The notes beneath the pieces are model-generated. The model ran no database searches. It was not told where the DNA came from and saw nothing but the letters and a program-made list of their open reading frames with translations. Both the position numbers and the translations under genes were made by a program. DNA of 64,000 bases from GM7GCV1 sp965221105. Lineage in GTDB: Bacteria; Pseudomonadota; Gammaproteobacteria; Pseudomonadales; GM7GCV1. Positions 9,300 through 19,027 of this stretch are shown in pieces; within the stretch, counting starts at the first letter, position 1; every line of letters starts with the position of its first letter. The stretch lies in the NCBI GenBank assembly GCA_965221105.1, contig OZ244871.1, positions 372,001 to 436,000 on the forward strand. Direction: 5' to 3'.

Positions 9300-9744
9300 T
9301 GAAAATCATAGACGAGATTCAGCAAGCATCAGCGATAAGCCTGTGCGACCACTTCAAATCGCCGCGACCATCATCTGCCTGTTGATCAATGTATCTGATG
9401 GATTGGATATATTGGCCATCTCCTTTACCGTACCTGCGGTGAAATCCGAATGGGGAATAAACTCTCAAACTTGAGGACTTGTATTCAGCGTCATTTTGTT
9501 GGGAATGATGGCTGGCGCAATAATCGCAGGTCTCATCGCCGATCATATAGGGCGGCGCAAAGCGAGAACTAGAACAGTGTAGCAGCCTCAACATGCTGTT
9601 TATTCCTCAATGCAGTATTGGGAACGTTGGTGCTCTGGGGGGGGGTTCCCCGCAATGGCGACTTCGTATTTTTTTCTCAGCTGGATTCCGACGATTCTAA
9701 CCGATGCCGGTTTAAGCCGAATCATGTGGAGGTTAATGAGATAA
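9300..9744 (+). pseudogene. Decayed MFS transporter (aromatic-acid:H+ symporter type)
   Basis: One frame reads IAATIICLLINVSDGLDILA, SFTVPAVKSEWG, a stop, then GLVFSVILLGMMAGAIIAGL and IADHIGRRK: TM1, TM2 and the loop 2-3 motif of an AAHS-family carrier. After a large internal deletion another frame gives PAMATSYFFLSWIPTILTDA, matching a later helix, ending at TAA 9744. The first ~15 codons are in yet another frame. A G9 run (9637-9645) sits at one frame change. The gene is non-functional. Confidence 0.8.
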
Positions 9745-9770
9745 TCAAATGACAGCGAAGGAACTAACTG

Positions 9771-11243
9771 ATGCAAGTAGCCTTTAGAGTATCCGTTTTC
9801 TTTATCTTCTTTTGTTTCCTTGGGGGATGCTCTCCCACTGAAAAAAGTAAAACTGCATACGTAGCTGGGAGCGAGCGCGAGTTTCCGTTCCTGTCAGATA
9901 CAGTGTTTCCTGGGCAGCATGCCGATCCCGAGCGCTCCGATTATATCGATGCGGACGCGCCCTACCCCGTGACTCGAGTATGGGAAGCATTAACAGAGTT
10001 TATGATCGCTCAGCCCTGCTCAACGGGACCAAACAACCAGCTTTACTGTACGCGAGCGCTGGATTACCGCGAGGGTATCTGTAATTTAGTGGCATTAAAT
10101 GCTGATGACGGCTCGGTGTTATGGACTGATCGTGACGAAGACGGAGAATGTCAGTTGGATGACCTGGCATGGATGACGACACCTTTGGTTGATGTTGATG
10201 GAAATGTTTACGCGGCTGGTTCTAACGCGATGGTTTCCTACACGCCAGACGGTGAACTGCGCTGGAAGAAAAATCACTTCTCAAAGCTCTACTCAGAAGG
10301 CAATCAGCCAAACGCGCCTTTTGGTATCAATATGCTGCCTGATGGACATCTGGTTATGGTGACGACGGGGGACGGCTGGGTGCTGGTTGTTGATCGCGCA
10401 ACTGGCGATCTTGTGCTCGAACCTTATGATTTGCCCAGTGCTAAGACCTCACTGCATATCCCGCAGCCAGAAGGGTTTATGGAAGATGTAGCCAGCCCTT
10501 TTGCTGCCGAGGTATTGTGGGAAATAGCTACCGGTGGCAGTCCTTACGAAATTGATAACGACACAGCGATAGATCCTCATTCCGGTCTTATTTTTATTAC
10601 TGGCGGCGGACCTGCTCCCAATGAAAAAAATGCCGGTGGATTATGGGCACTGAAAGCCACTTCAGAGGGCATATCCACGGTATTTTATGTGTTGATGGAC
10701 CAAAACGAAGGCGGTAGTGGTACTACACCTACGGTGTCAGAAGATGGCACCTTTGTCGCGATAGGTGACAATGATGGAAATGTCATGGTGGTTGACATAC
10801 AGAGCTGCCTATCTAAAAGCATCGGCAATCAGCGATGCGAAGACTATATCCTGCTACCGATTGCAGAAGACGTACCCTTTGGGGCCTCTTTTTCGGTCAG
10901 CCCCGAAAACCGAATGATAGTCTCAGTAGGTTCTGTGAACAGCATGTTTGCTTTTGATATCAGCAAGGATGAAGCGGGCACATTAGTTGCCGAACAGGTT
11001 TGGGTAAAAGAAGCCCGGTCAACCGTCGTAGCTAGTTTTAACAACGACGTGGCTTACTATGCGACAACAGATAAGGGCGGCATCGTTGCTATCTCTACAA
11101 AGACGGGCGAGACCTTGTTTGAAACCGATGCAAACTTTGGAGCAAATGTGACAATGGCGGCAGACGGCAAAACGCTGATTACGAACAATATCAACTGGTT
11201 CCAGAAAGCCACCGATTCGTATGGTGTCTATGGTTGGAGATAA
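9771..11243 (+). CDS. Predicted lipoprotein with PQQ-like beta-propeller
   Basis: A 490-aa protein with a lipoprotein signal peptide: hydrophobic stretch 7-17 and lipobox LGGC with Cys20. The body holds repeated propeller blades of the type LNADDGSVLWTD, YTPDGELRWKK, VVDRATGDLVLEP and ISTKTGETLFETD. The fold resembles BamB or quinoprotein dehydrogenases, but no PQQ- or heme-binding signature (no CXXCH) is evident. It has an AAGGA site before the ATG. It converges on the hydrolase at 11329. A role in binding or processing a substrate at the envelope is inferred. Confidence 0.75.
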   Translation: MQVAFRVSVFFIFFCFLGGCSPTEKSKTAYVAGSEREFPFLSDTVFPGQHADPERSDYIDADAPYPVTRVWEALTEFMIAQPCSTGPNNQLYCTRALDYREGICNLVALNADDGSVLWTDRDEDGECQLDDLAWMTTPLVDVDGNVYAAGSNAMVSYTPDGELRWKKNHFSKLYSEGNQPNAPFGINMLPDGHLVMVTTGDGWVLVVDRATGDLVLEPYDLPSAKTSLHIPQPEGFMEDVASPFAAEVLWEIATGGSPYEIDNDTAIDPHSGLIFITGGGPAPNEKNAGGLWALKATSEGISTVFYVLMDQNEGGSGTTPTVSEDGTFVAIGDNDGNVMVVDIQSCLSKSIGNQRCEDYILLPIAEDVPFGASFSVSPENRMIVSVGSVNSMFAFDISKDEAGTLVAEQVWVKEARSTVVASFNNDVAYYATTDKGGIVAISTKTGETLFETDANFGANVTMAADGKTLITNNINWFQKATDSYGVYGWR

Positions 11244-11328
11244 GCACTAAGCGGAACAGGGCGGAAATCGCATCGATTGAACGCCATACTCTGACTACTG
11301 ACACTCAAGCCTGGTGAGTGCTTTCACT

Positions 11329-12288
11329 CTACTCGGCTGCACAGTATGTGTCGTAGAATTCTTCAAAGGATTTGTATTGAAACTCGTTAGACCTCTTTGA
11401 AACCTCTGCTTTATGATCAAGTCCGTCAAATCCATGGTACGCGCCTTCATAGAGCTCGAACTTCGTTGGTATATTGCACTGCTTGAGCCTCCTGATATAG
11501 TCTATCGTCTCATCTTTAAATGGATCCAGGCCACCGACACAGGCTATCGTAGGCGGCAAGCCTTCAAAGTTCGGCTCAATGGCAGGCGATGCATAGGGTG
11601 AAACGTCTCCCGTTTGGCCCGCCAGGTATAAATCCCAGTTATGTTTGTTGGCTGCGGTGTTGAACACTGGTGAATCGGTCATCGCGAGCGCAGAAGGTGT
11701 TTGTTGTCGATGATCCAGCATCGGGCAGCCAGCCAACTGGAAGGCTATATCCACATCCTTCGTGTCCCTGGCTTTCAGTGCAAGCGCTGCACTCATTCCA
11801 CCACCAGCACTGTGCCCGGCCAACATAAATCTGTATGGTAGAATGCCGAGCGATTCAGCACTCTCCTTCATCCAGAGTAATGTGTCATAGCAATCATTAA
11901 ACCCTGCAGGAAAAGGATGACTTGGGGACTTTCGGTAATCTGGTGACACCACAACGCAGGGACGTCTTTTGAGATACTGCTTCATAATCGACAGAGACGT
12001 CTCAGGTACACCAAGCGCATAACCTCCACCGTGCGAGTACAGCATCGCCGGCAAAGGCTTGTCGATATCTAGTGGGCTAAATACTCTGACACGTATGTCT
12101 TTGCCACCTGATCGACTGGGTATATGTCTTGTCTCGCTCTTAAATCCCTCAATGCCATTTTTGCCCATGGATACACGCATCAAACGATTGATAAGCCTGG
12201 CTCCGAACCTCGTGCTGGTGATGAGTCCAAAACGTTTAAACATTGTGAACATGCGCGGATTATCGAGTTCTGGAAGGAGATCAGACAT
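11329..12288 (-). CDS. HSL-family alpha/beta hydrolase (esterase)
   Basis: A 319-aa esterase of the hormone-sensitive-lipase family (Pfam Abhydrolase_3). The diagnostic HGGG is at residues 86-89, the nucleophile in GHSAGGG is Ser160, and the acid/His are in GLDPFKDE and YHGF near the C-terminus. There is no signal peptide, so it acts in the cytoplasm, typically on short-chain or bulky esters or lactones. It lies 58 bp downstream of the secreted propeller gene at 12347 and is probably co-transcribed with it. Confidence 0.9.
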   Translation of the reverse strand: MSDLLPELDNPRMFTMFKRFGLITSTRFGARLINRLMRVSMGKNGIEGFKSETRHIPSRSGGKDIRVRVFSPLDIDKPLPAMLYSHGGGYALGVPETSLSIMKQYLKRRPCVVVSPDYRKSPSHPFPAGFNDCYDTLLWMKESAESLGILPYRFMLAGHSAGGGMSAALALKARDTKDVDIAFQLAGCPMLDHRQQTPSALAMTDSPVFNTAANKHNWDLYLAGQTGDVSPYASPAIEPNFEGLPPTIACVGGLDPFKDETIDYIRRLKQCNIPTKFELYEGAYHGFDGLDHKAEVSKRSNEFQYKSFEEFYDTYCAAE

Positions 12289-12346
12289 GATCTATACATA
12301 TCCTTGCTGTTCAACAAAACTCACGAAAATGCAGACCCACGCTGTT

Positions 12347-13897
12347 CTATCCTTCACTTTCATAAGGTCCATCCTGCAAAGTAACTAATCCTCCCAATGT
12401 TGGGGCCACCAGGCGACCATCAGGCAATAAATACAATACTCTCAATCCAACATTCTTTAATGCCCCTGCTCCCGCGCGTACTTTGAAAACTTCTTCTCCG
12501 GTCTCAAAATCTATACCCGTGAAATACCATATATAAGTACCTTGTTGTGCCAATCCGGGATCCTGGAAGTAGCCATAAATCAAACCGGTAGCGGTGGATA
12601 GCTTATATACTGCTGGTGATTTAACAGCCGCTTCCCATTTCACCTCACAACGCTTTCCGTCTGGCAGTAAATCAACACGGGTCAGACCAGATCCCATAGT
12701 GCTCAGATTGTTGTAATCAGCATCCACTGCACCCAGTTTATTAAGGTCGTGAAACATAAATGGCGTGTTATACACATTGGCCAATATCGCGCTGTGTCCG
12801 CCATCGGCATTTCTTAAAGCAATTGGCGATACATCCAGCGCGCTGGCACCTGGCGCAAACAGGGGCACAGAACAGATAACGCGCTCTCCTTGCCAATCTC
12901 GCTTACGATTAATAATAAGCAGGTTGACCTGATTTTCTGCGTTGTCAGTGATAGCAATATAGTCTTCTCCCATCAGCGTAACAGAGGCCCCGGAACCAAG
13001 TGCAAAACCACCTTTTTTAACTCGATTTTCAGAGGGGTAAGATTGCCGCCAAAGCGCATGAATTGTCCCATCTGCCAATTTCTCGAAGGCATACAAGGCG
13101 CTGGAAGTTACAATAAACGCGGTTGTGCCGTCTACTGAAAAGCCGTTCTCAACTATTTCTCCGGGTATTTTATGGGTGACAATTGCCCCATCTTTTTCGA
13201 TGTGACCAACAGTCGTGTAATCAGGCAATACACCCGGGCTATACCCCTGAATGCCACCTGTCACGAACCATAAATTACCCTCGACATCAGGAAACACGCC
13301 AAACAACTGTTCATCTGGCTGCAATACCGCCCGCAAACTAATACGCTTAGTGGCGGAAAATTGTGAATTAACACCCTGATCTTTTCTCTCAATGATTGTT
13401 ATTTGCTGACCACTGTTGCCATTGCTGGGGGCAACAATTCGACCCTCGGCGTCCATAATGTCATACACATTGAATCGATTACCGGATGGGCCAGAGAAGC
13501 TCCCTCGAATACGAAAATTATCAGGATCAAGCGCAACAAATCCCGCTGCAACGCCCGCGTTAGCCGTGAGCCTGCCTTGGCTGTCTACTTTCATACCACT
13601 GACACCGGGGAGAAAATACGATTTTACCAGTGGATTGCGACCGGTAGGGCCAGGGAAATCACTAACATCGGTATTACCGATATCGTTGTGCAAATGGGAC
13701 AAAGGAGCAAGTGTGTGTGCCGGCAGGTCCTTTTTTGGCAACGGCTTTAGCTCGGCGGGTCGACCTATAAAGTAGGGTGCCAGGTCGGGGTTTTGAGTAT
13801 CGGGAATTGGCCCCGGTCCCATTGTAAACCCCTGAACCGTCGTTTGAATGAACATGGATAAAAGCGTTGCGAATAATCCGACGAGAACTTTTCTCAT
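12347..13897 (-). CDS. Secreted beta-propeller protein of unknown function
   Basis: The ATG at 13897 gives a clear Sec signal peptide (MRKVLVGLFATLLSMFIQ...); a longer frame adds 24 basic residues and is less likely. The mature protein (~490 aa) has repeated segments such as VDSQGRLTANAGVAAG, AEGRIVAPSNGNSG, VEGNLWFVTGG and LPDGRLVAPTLGG, in keeping with a beta-propeller. Overall design is like the lipoprotein at 9771, suggesting related periplasmic roles. No cofactor motif is visible. The function is unknown. Confidence 0.75.
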   Translation of the reverse strand: MRKVLVGLFATLLSMFIQTTVQGFTMGPGPIPDTQNPDLAPYFIGRPAELKPLPKKDLPAHTLAPLSHLHNDIGNTDVSDFPGPTGRNPLVKSYFLPGVSGMKVDSQGRLTANAGVAAGFVALDPDNFRIRGSFSGPSGNRFNVYDIMDAEGRIVAPSNGNSGQQITIIERKDQGVNSQFSATKRISLRAVLQPDEQLFGVFPDVEGNLWFVTGGIQGYSPGVLPDYTTVGHIEKDGAIVTHKIPGEIVENGFSVDGTTAFIVTSSALYAFEKLADGTIHALWRQSYPSENRVKKGGFALGSGASVTLMGEDYIAITDNAENQVNLLIINRKRDWQGERVICSVPLFAPGASALDVSPIALRNADGGHSAILANVYNTPFMFHDLNKLGAVDADYNNLSTMGSGLTRVDLLPDGKRCEVKWEAAVKSPAVYKLSTATGLIYGYFQDPGLAQQGTYIWYFTGIDFETGEEVFKVRAGAGALKNVGLRVLYLLPDGRLVAPTLGGLVTLQDGPYESEG

Positions 13898-14085
13898 TAA
13901 TCTTGTTCTTGGCAATGTAATCTTAATTATATACCGGACTCTATTTCTTCCGTACGCATTGAGCTTCACTCAGAATCCAATCGCAGTCAATTTTCTTTGG
14001 ATTTCGTTTCCTCATTACCATTTTTGCTCAGCTCTTTAATTCTGTATTCACGCACAGCATCTCTTCATACCCGCAGGAACAGACC

Positions 14086-14422
14086 ATGGCTCGCACTCCA
14101 GTTCAGGTTTACACCGGCCTGAGTGTGAGTGACTGTCTTGAACAGTATGGCACCGAGGATCACTGTTTTGATGCACTCTGCGCCTGGCGGTGCCCGCAGG
14201 GAATTCGATGCCCCCACTGTGGTCATGACCGCTGCTGCCAGCTGTCGGAACGAACGCTGCAGCAGTGTACCCGCTGCCATCGACACAGTGATCACCGCTG
14301 GTACCCTATGGGCGTCGACCACAGTGCCATTGACGGTCTGGGTTCAGGCGATGGATCTGATGACCCGGGACACGAAGGGTCTCTCGGCAATGAAGCTGCA
14401 GGATCAGCTGCCAATGCAATGA
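14086..14422 (+). pseudogene. IS1595-family transposase remnant
   Basis: The N-terminal zinc-ribbon region of an IS1595 transposase is recognisable: EQYGTEDHCFDALCAWRCP, IRCPHCGHDRCC and CTRCHRH. The frame then shifts to ITAGTLWASTTVPLTVWVQA and ends at a stop. The catalytic DDE part is absent. This is a truncated, frameshifted insertion-sequence scar between the propeller gene and the crotonase at 14536. Confidence 0.8.
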
Positions 14423-14535
14423 CAGTTCGCCCTATATAACAATGAGCCTCAAGCCCCGTCCACCCCTCGAAAAGCGTCTAGATGACTTATATGGGCCTAA
14501 ACTAAATGGTATGGAACGAGCAAGTGATCATGGGC

Positions 14536-15222
14536 TCAGGGAATGACCAGCGTTTCTATCGCCCGAGCAATATTGTTGGAACATTCTGCCCGCAACCCTC
14601 TTTTTGTGTCTGCGTAGGCAGGATTGGGCAGTGCGATGAGTTGTTTGGCTTTTTCTTCACAGGCAGGTTGCAACTCTGCCTGGCTGGTCAATTCATGACA
14701 GAGCCCATGCGTTTTCGCTTGCTCTGGAGAAAACAACCTCGCATGCAATATAACCTCAGTTTGCAGTGGCGGAGGTACCCGTAACGTAATTGGCCGCAGA
14801 AAGGTCAAGTCATTGCCCAGAGGTATGTTATTGGCTACCTCACTAAAACCAATTTGGTAGTCGCCCTTAACGGCAAAAACATAGTCAAAAGCTGTAGTCA
14901 GGTACGCACCAAAACCGATGGCATGGCCCGTTACCGCCGCAATGACAGGTCGAGGGAAGTTGAACAGCCGCAGCCACAAATTCCAGCCATCTTTGCTCAT
15001 CTGTGTGGCTCGATCTTTCTCGTTGTGAATCAATCGAAAGTCGAAGCCTCCACTGAAATATCCGGGACGCCCCTCGAACACAACAACGCCACTTTTGATA
15101 TCCACTTCATCAAGTGCCAAATTTATTTCTGCAATCAATTCTGGCGACATCACGTTGGCCTTTCCATCGTCAACGCTGAGCCACCAGATTTCGCCTCGAT
15201 TTGTTACGGACACTTGATTCAT
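14536..15222 (-). CDS. Enoyl-CoA hydratase/isomerase family protein
   Basis: The ATG at 15222 is preferred since GGGGAGA lies ~9 nt upstream and the product then starts like a crotonase (MNQVSVTNRGEIWWLSVDD). The 228-aa protein has an oxyanion segment GYFSGGFD and a second, VTGHAIGFGAYL. It is shorter than the crotonase at 343 and the usual catalytic Glu positions are less clear, so it may be an isomerase or divergent member. It is transcribed away from the VOC/acyl-CoA dehydrogenase genes. Confidence 0.82.
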   Translation of the reverse strand: MNQVSVTNRGEIWWLSVDDGKANVMSPELIAEINLALDEVDIKSGVVVFEGRPGYFSGGFDFRLIHNEKDRATQMSKDGWNLWLRLFNFPRPVIAAVTGHAIGFGAYLTTAFDYVFAVKGDYQIGFSEVANNIPLGNDLTFLRPITLRVPPPLQTEVILHARLFSPEQAKTHGLCHELTSQAELQPACEEKAKQLIALPNPAYADTKRGLRAECSNNIARAIETLVIP

Positions 15223-15488
15223 GCTATCTGTCTCCCCGTCTCTACTTTGGCAAAACCCTCTCGGCTTTGATCCTTGCCTGGTATTACTCTGGCTAGAACC
15301 ATGCTTATACCAAATCATTTTTTCAATGCCATGAAGCACCGAATAACCATCGAAGCCAGTATTTCAATTCTATCCTGAGCACTCGTGCGGTTTATTTTGG
15401 GTTTATTTTGATTGTGTCTTATCAATTGATCCAAGCGAATGCGATTTCACTTTTTTGTTGAAATGTAACTCATCACGGATATTTAAAA

Positions 15489-15518
15489 TTGACGAATTGT
15501 TATTTATTGTAATAGTAT
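15489..15518 (+). promoter_or_regulatory. Possible sigma-70 promoter
   Basis: The 368-bp gap between divergent genes (15223-15590) holds TTGACG (15489) and TAGTAT (15513) with an 18-bp spacer in an AT-rich tract, about 75 bp before the VOC start at 15591. This is pattern matching only; no operator is apparent. Confidence 0.3.
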
Positions 15519-15590
15519 CGGGCATCATTATCGATCAGCTTTCGTCACTCGCATTAGCCTAATCGCCCGCAGAAAAAGTGAGAATTGATT

Positions 15591-16070
15591 ATGACTGCAA
15601 AAAATATTAGCCACATCCATATTAACTGTAGCAATCTGGAACGCAGTGCAGCATTTTACGAACTCCTTGGTTTCCAACTAGAGCGTGTGATGGGTGAAAA
15701 TGGTGACGAATTTGAACCGGGTTACGATGTAAGCAATACGCCAGCAACCAACCAGGGGGGTAATGTGAGCAGAATGATCGGAATGGGTCTTGGAACCGAT
15801 CCAAAAACAATCACCAAACTTGAGCTCATCGAGTCGATGAGTCCAGTGAAGAGGAAGGTGGATATTCCCGCAGAAGATCGTTTGGGTATGGTCAGAATTG
15901 CAGTCTCGGTTAAAGATATGGATTCATGCATCGAGACCATTAAAGCTGCGGGGCATACTGTTGGTGAAACTTCAGAATTTCCAATTTCGAAAACACTGTC
16001 CAGCAAATATTGCGATATCTATGACCCCGATGGCACCTGGCTGTCATTAATGGAATGGGTGAAAAAATAG
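15591..16070 (+). CDS. Small VOC/glyoxalase-superfamily protein
   Basis: A 159-aa protein with two beta-alpha-beta-beta-beta half modules: ISHIHINCSNLERSAAFYEL and VRIAVSVKDMDSCIETIKAA. Candidate metal ligands are His in HIHIN, Glu in LELIE and Glu in LSLMEW; the usual fourth His position reads Arg (MVRIAV). It begins at ATG 15591 with GTGAG upstream. It precedes the acyl-CoA dehydrogenase by 121 bp and probably shares its transcript. Lyase, epimerase or dioxygenase activity cannot be distinguished by eye. Confidence 0.8.
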   Translation: MTAKNISHIHINCSNLERSAAFYELLGFQLERVMGENGDEFEPGYDVSNTPATNQGGNVSRMIGMGLGTDPKTITKLELIESMSPVKRKVDIPAEDRLGMVRIAVSVKDMDSCIETIKAAGHTVGETSEFPISKTLSSKYCDIYDPDGTWLSLMEWVKK

Positions 16071-16191
16071 TCACGCTCGATAAAACACCTGCCTTTGAGA
16101 TACTGTTTGCTCATAAAAATACTAACTGGCCTTCAATTACCGATTATCTTGGCTGTCACTCATAGCCTAGCCAATATAACGAGGACAAAGC

Positions 16192-18405
16192 ATGAATCTT
16201 GAGTTAACCGAAGAGCAGAACATGCTCGCCGATATGTTCGCCCGTTTTTTTGGCAACGAATCCACCAGCGACCGTATTCGAGCTGCAGAACCCTCAGGGT
16301 ACGACCAACCTCTCTGGGAGCAATTGGTGGAACTGGGCACACCCGCCATTCGAGTCGCCGAAGAACATGGTGGGAATGGCATGAGCCTGCGGGAAATCAC
16401 GTTGGTAAGCGAACAGGCAGGATATCACGCAGCTCCAGCACCGATTGTAGACTGTTCGGTTGCTGCCAAGTTGCTGTCCGATATTGGAACTGATCTGGCA
16501 GTCGAATGGTTAAGCAAAATCCTCAACGGCAGCACCATTGTTTCAATCGCTCTCCAACCCATCTCATACTCCGCAGAGCAGGTAATTTCCAACGGCGCTA
16601 TCGCTGATGCCGTTATCGCCCTAGATGGCGAAGCCCTGATACTGATTCCAACAGGCCAAAATCGAATTTCTGGTTCTAAAAATCTGGGGTCTCAACCTGT
16701 TGCTCGATGGAATCTCAAAGCCAACAATCACTTAATCCTCGCTGAGGGTCAAATCGCCGTTGACACATACTGCGCTGCCCGCGAGGAGTGGAAATTATTG
16801 GCTGCCTCACAAATGAAAGGGTTGTGTGATCGGTCTTTAGCCTATGCCGCAGAATACTGTAATGAGCGGGAAGCGTTCGGCGTTAAAATTGGTACATTCC
16901 AAGGACTTTCACACCCTTTGGCTGAAGGACTAAGCGCTGTGGAAGGCATTCACATGATCGTCCAGTATGCAATTTGGAAAGTTGAGCAAGGGCATGAAGA
17001 TGCCCACGCTTTTACTGCCATGGCTTTTTTATGGGCAACTGAGGCTGTCCATCAAACTATGCCCTGGTGTATCCAAGCGTTTGGCGGAATTGGGGTATCT
17101 GAAGAGCATGATGTACAACTCTATGTTCGCCGTGGCATGGCCCTAGCCTCAACACTCGGAGATTGCCAGCAAGAAGCTGCAACCGTAAGTAACAGATTGT
17201 GGGGCGGTGAAAGCTGCGCCCTGCCTTCGTCTGGTGGCTCGGAGATAGATCTTGATCTGGGCGCTCAGGCAGATGCCATGCGCAAACGCACACGGGAAGC
17301 TTTTGAAGAGATCCTTACAGACGAATACGATGATTTTCGCGTACATTCATGGGATGGCTACCACCCCAAGCTTTATAAAGAACTTGCCAAAGCCAAATTG
17401 TTATTCCCCCAATGGTCCAGGGAATATGGCGGACTGGACGCTTCCGATGAAGAGCTCGCTGCGATTGATGAAGTATTCAACGAAAATTTCGTCACAGCAT
17501 ATCCACAGCAAACAACTCGGATAGTAGGAGAAATGACTCTCAAGTTTGGCAGCGACAAACTCAAACAGGAAGTATTACCAAAAATTATCAGCGGCGACGC
17601 TCTTGGCTGCTTTGGGCTCAGCGAACCCGGCTGTGGTTCTGACGTGTTTTCTGCCCAAACCCGAGCTGTTAAAAAGGGTGATACATGGATCATTAATGGT
17701 CAGAAAATGTGGACTAGCGGAGGGCATGTAGCTAGTTACGTCATATTATTAACCAATACTGCTCCCGAACTTCCCAAACATGTGGGTAAAACCATCTTTC
17801 TCGTGCCCATGAATCTGCCTGGCATAGAGGTTCAGGAAGTACATACTATCTCTGGCGATCGGACGAACATGAGCTTTTATACCGATGTGGAAGTGTCTGA
17901 TGAATACCGTCTGGGAGAGGTCAACGACGCCGCTAATACCCTGGGTTACATGCTCTCTCTTGAGCAGGGCGGCAATAGCATGGCGCATGAATTAAAAGGA
18001 ATGACGGAAGCAGCTGTCGATTGGGCATTGAACACAAAGCGAAATGGAGAACCGGCGTTTACTGATCCACTGATTAAAGCTCAATTAGGTAAAGTGATTA
18101 CACTCTTTTACGTCGCAGAAGCTATAGGTAAGCGCGCGCAGCACGACGGCATTAAGGGCATTTCGCAGCGTCATTATGGCTCGCTGATAAAGTCATTTAG
18201 CACCGAAGCCTGGAAAAAAGGCGGGGCTGAATTGATGAAAATGGTTGGATCAGACGTTCTTTTCAGCGGTCAATCTGGACTCGGACTTATCGAAGGTGGA
18301 TGGCGAGCAGCCCTGGCCTCAACCATCTATGCTGGCACAACTCAGGTACATCTCAGCGTGATCGCCGAAAAAGGTTTGGGGTTACCACGTTCACGGGCGT
18401 TATAA
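16192..18405 (+). CDS. Fused double acyl-CoA dehydrogenase (FadE34-like)
   Basis: The 737-aa chain contains two acyl-CoA dehydrogenase units. Residues ~1-340 form a first ACAD (ELTEEQNMLADMFARFF, CNEREAFGVKIGTFQGLSH, AFGGIGVSEEHDVQLYVRR). Residues ~365-737 form a second one carrying the FAD/substrate motifs CFGLSEPGCGSDV and INGQKMWTSGG. Ordinary ACADs are ~390 aa. Fused ACADs of 710-735 aa are known in actinobacteria (e.g. FadE34/ChsE3, steroid side-chain oxidation) and elsewhere. The first unit lacks the substrate motifs of the second and may be structural. It introduces a 2,3-double bond in an acyl-CoA, passing electrons to ETF. GAGGA precedes the ATG. Confidence 0.88.
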   Translation: MNLELTEEQNMLADMFARFFGNESTSDRIRAAEPSGYDQPLWEQLVELGTPAIRVAEEHGGNGMSLREITLVSEQAGYHAAPAPIVDCSVAAKLLSDIGTDLAVEWLSKILNGSTIVSIALQPISYSAEQVISNGAIADAVIALDGEALILIPTGQNRISGSKNLGSQPVARWNLKANNHLILAEGQIAVDTYCAAREEWKLLAASQMKGLCDRSLAYAAEYCNEREAFGVKIGTFQGLSHPLAEGLSAVEGIHMIVQYAIWKVEQGHEDAHAFTAMAFLWATEAVHQTMPWCIQAFGGIGVSEEHDVQLYVRRGMALASTLGDCQQEAATVSNRLWGGESCALPSSGGSEIDLDLGAQADAMRKRTREAFEEILTDEYDDFRVHSWDGYHPKLYKELAKAKLLFPQWSREYGGLDASDEELAAIDEVFNENFVTAYPQQTTRIVGEMTLKFGSDKLKQEVLPKIISGDALGCFGLSEPGCGSDVFSAQTRAVKKGDTWIINGQKMWTSGGHVASYVILLTNTAPELPKHVGKTIFLVPMNLPGIEVQEVHTISGDRTNMSFYTDVEVSDEYRLGEVNDAANTLGYMLSLEQGGNSMAHELKGMTEAAVDWALNTKRNGEPAFTDPLIKAQLGKVITLFYVAEAIGKRAQHDGIKGISQRHYGSLIKSFSTEAWKKGGAELMKMVGSDVLFSGQSGLGLIEGGWRAALASTIYAGTTQVHLSVIAEKGLGLPRSRAL

Positions 18406-18493
18406 CCAAATCTGGTGTACGAGGCATTGAAAAAAGCGGCGTATCTGGTTGATGTGTTTTTGGCCAAACCATCAACTGAGGAGATACGCCACC

Positions 18494-19027
18494 GTGATCA
18501 AGAGTACTCTTGTTGAGTGTGCAGGTCGAGCAGCAGATGCAGAGAGTGTCGGTCCATTGACCGAGTTGTTGAGAACCAGCGTCCACCGGCTGCTGTATCA
18601 GGCTGTGGCTGCCAAAACCGAGGCGTTTGTTGCCGGTTATGAGGATATCAGCACCTGGCGGACGGATGCTTCAGGGTCGTGCGCACTGGGTATCAAGCCG
18701 AGCGGGCGATACGGACCGGTCTTGGATCGGTGTGGGTTCGGATTCCCAGGGTGCGGTCGGTGCTAGTGCCGCCCTGTGTGCGCACAACCAAAACACTGGA
18801 GACGGCTCTGCCCTGGATGTACCTGAAAGGTGTTTCCACTGGCGATATGGACGCGGCTCTGGAAGTTCTGGTGGGTCCTGATTCCAGGAGGGTTGTCGGC
18901 AAGTGCGGTATCGCGGCTCAAGCGCAGCTGGGAGAGGACTACCGGGCGTGGCGAACAGCGCGTCTGCGTCTGGACAAGGATCACTGGGTGTATGCCTGGG
19001 CCGATGGCACGCTCTGTGCCCTGGTGG
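18494..19027 (+). pseudogene. IS256-family (mutator-type) transposase remnant
   Basis: Pieces in different frames match an IS256 transposase: a start resembling VIKSTLVECAGRAADAESVG from GTG 18494, then ALPWMYLKGVSTGDMDAALE, VLVGPD, SRLKRSWE and DKDHWVYAWADG. Several frame changes and missing segments show decay. The 3' end is fused directly to the tail of a TnpB element, so the rest of the IS256 gene was lost in that rearrangement. Confidence 0.82.

Noticed and set aside
9125..9325. N-terminal extension of the SDR at 8372-9124
   Set aside because: The extra 67 codons lack SDR homology, while ATG 9124 has a good ribosome site and a standard SDR start.
9319..9594. Minus-strand 91-codon frame
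   Set aside because: The plus strand of the same region encodes recognisable MFS helices, so this is its shadow.
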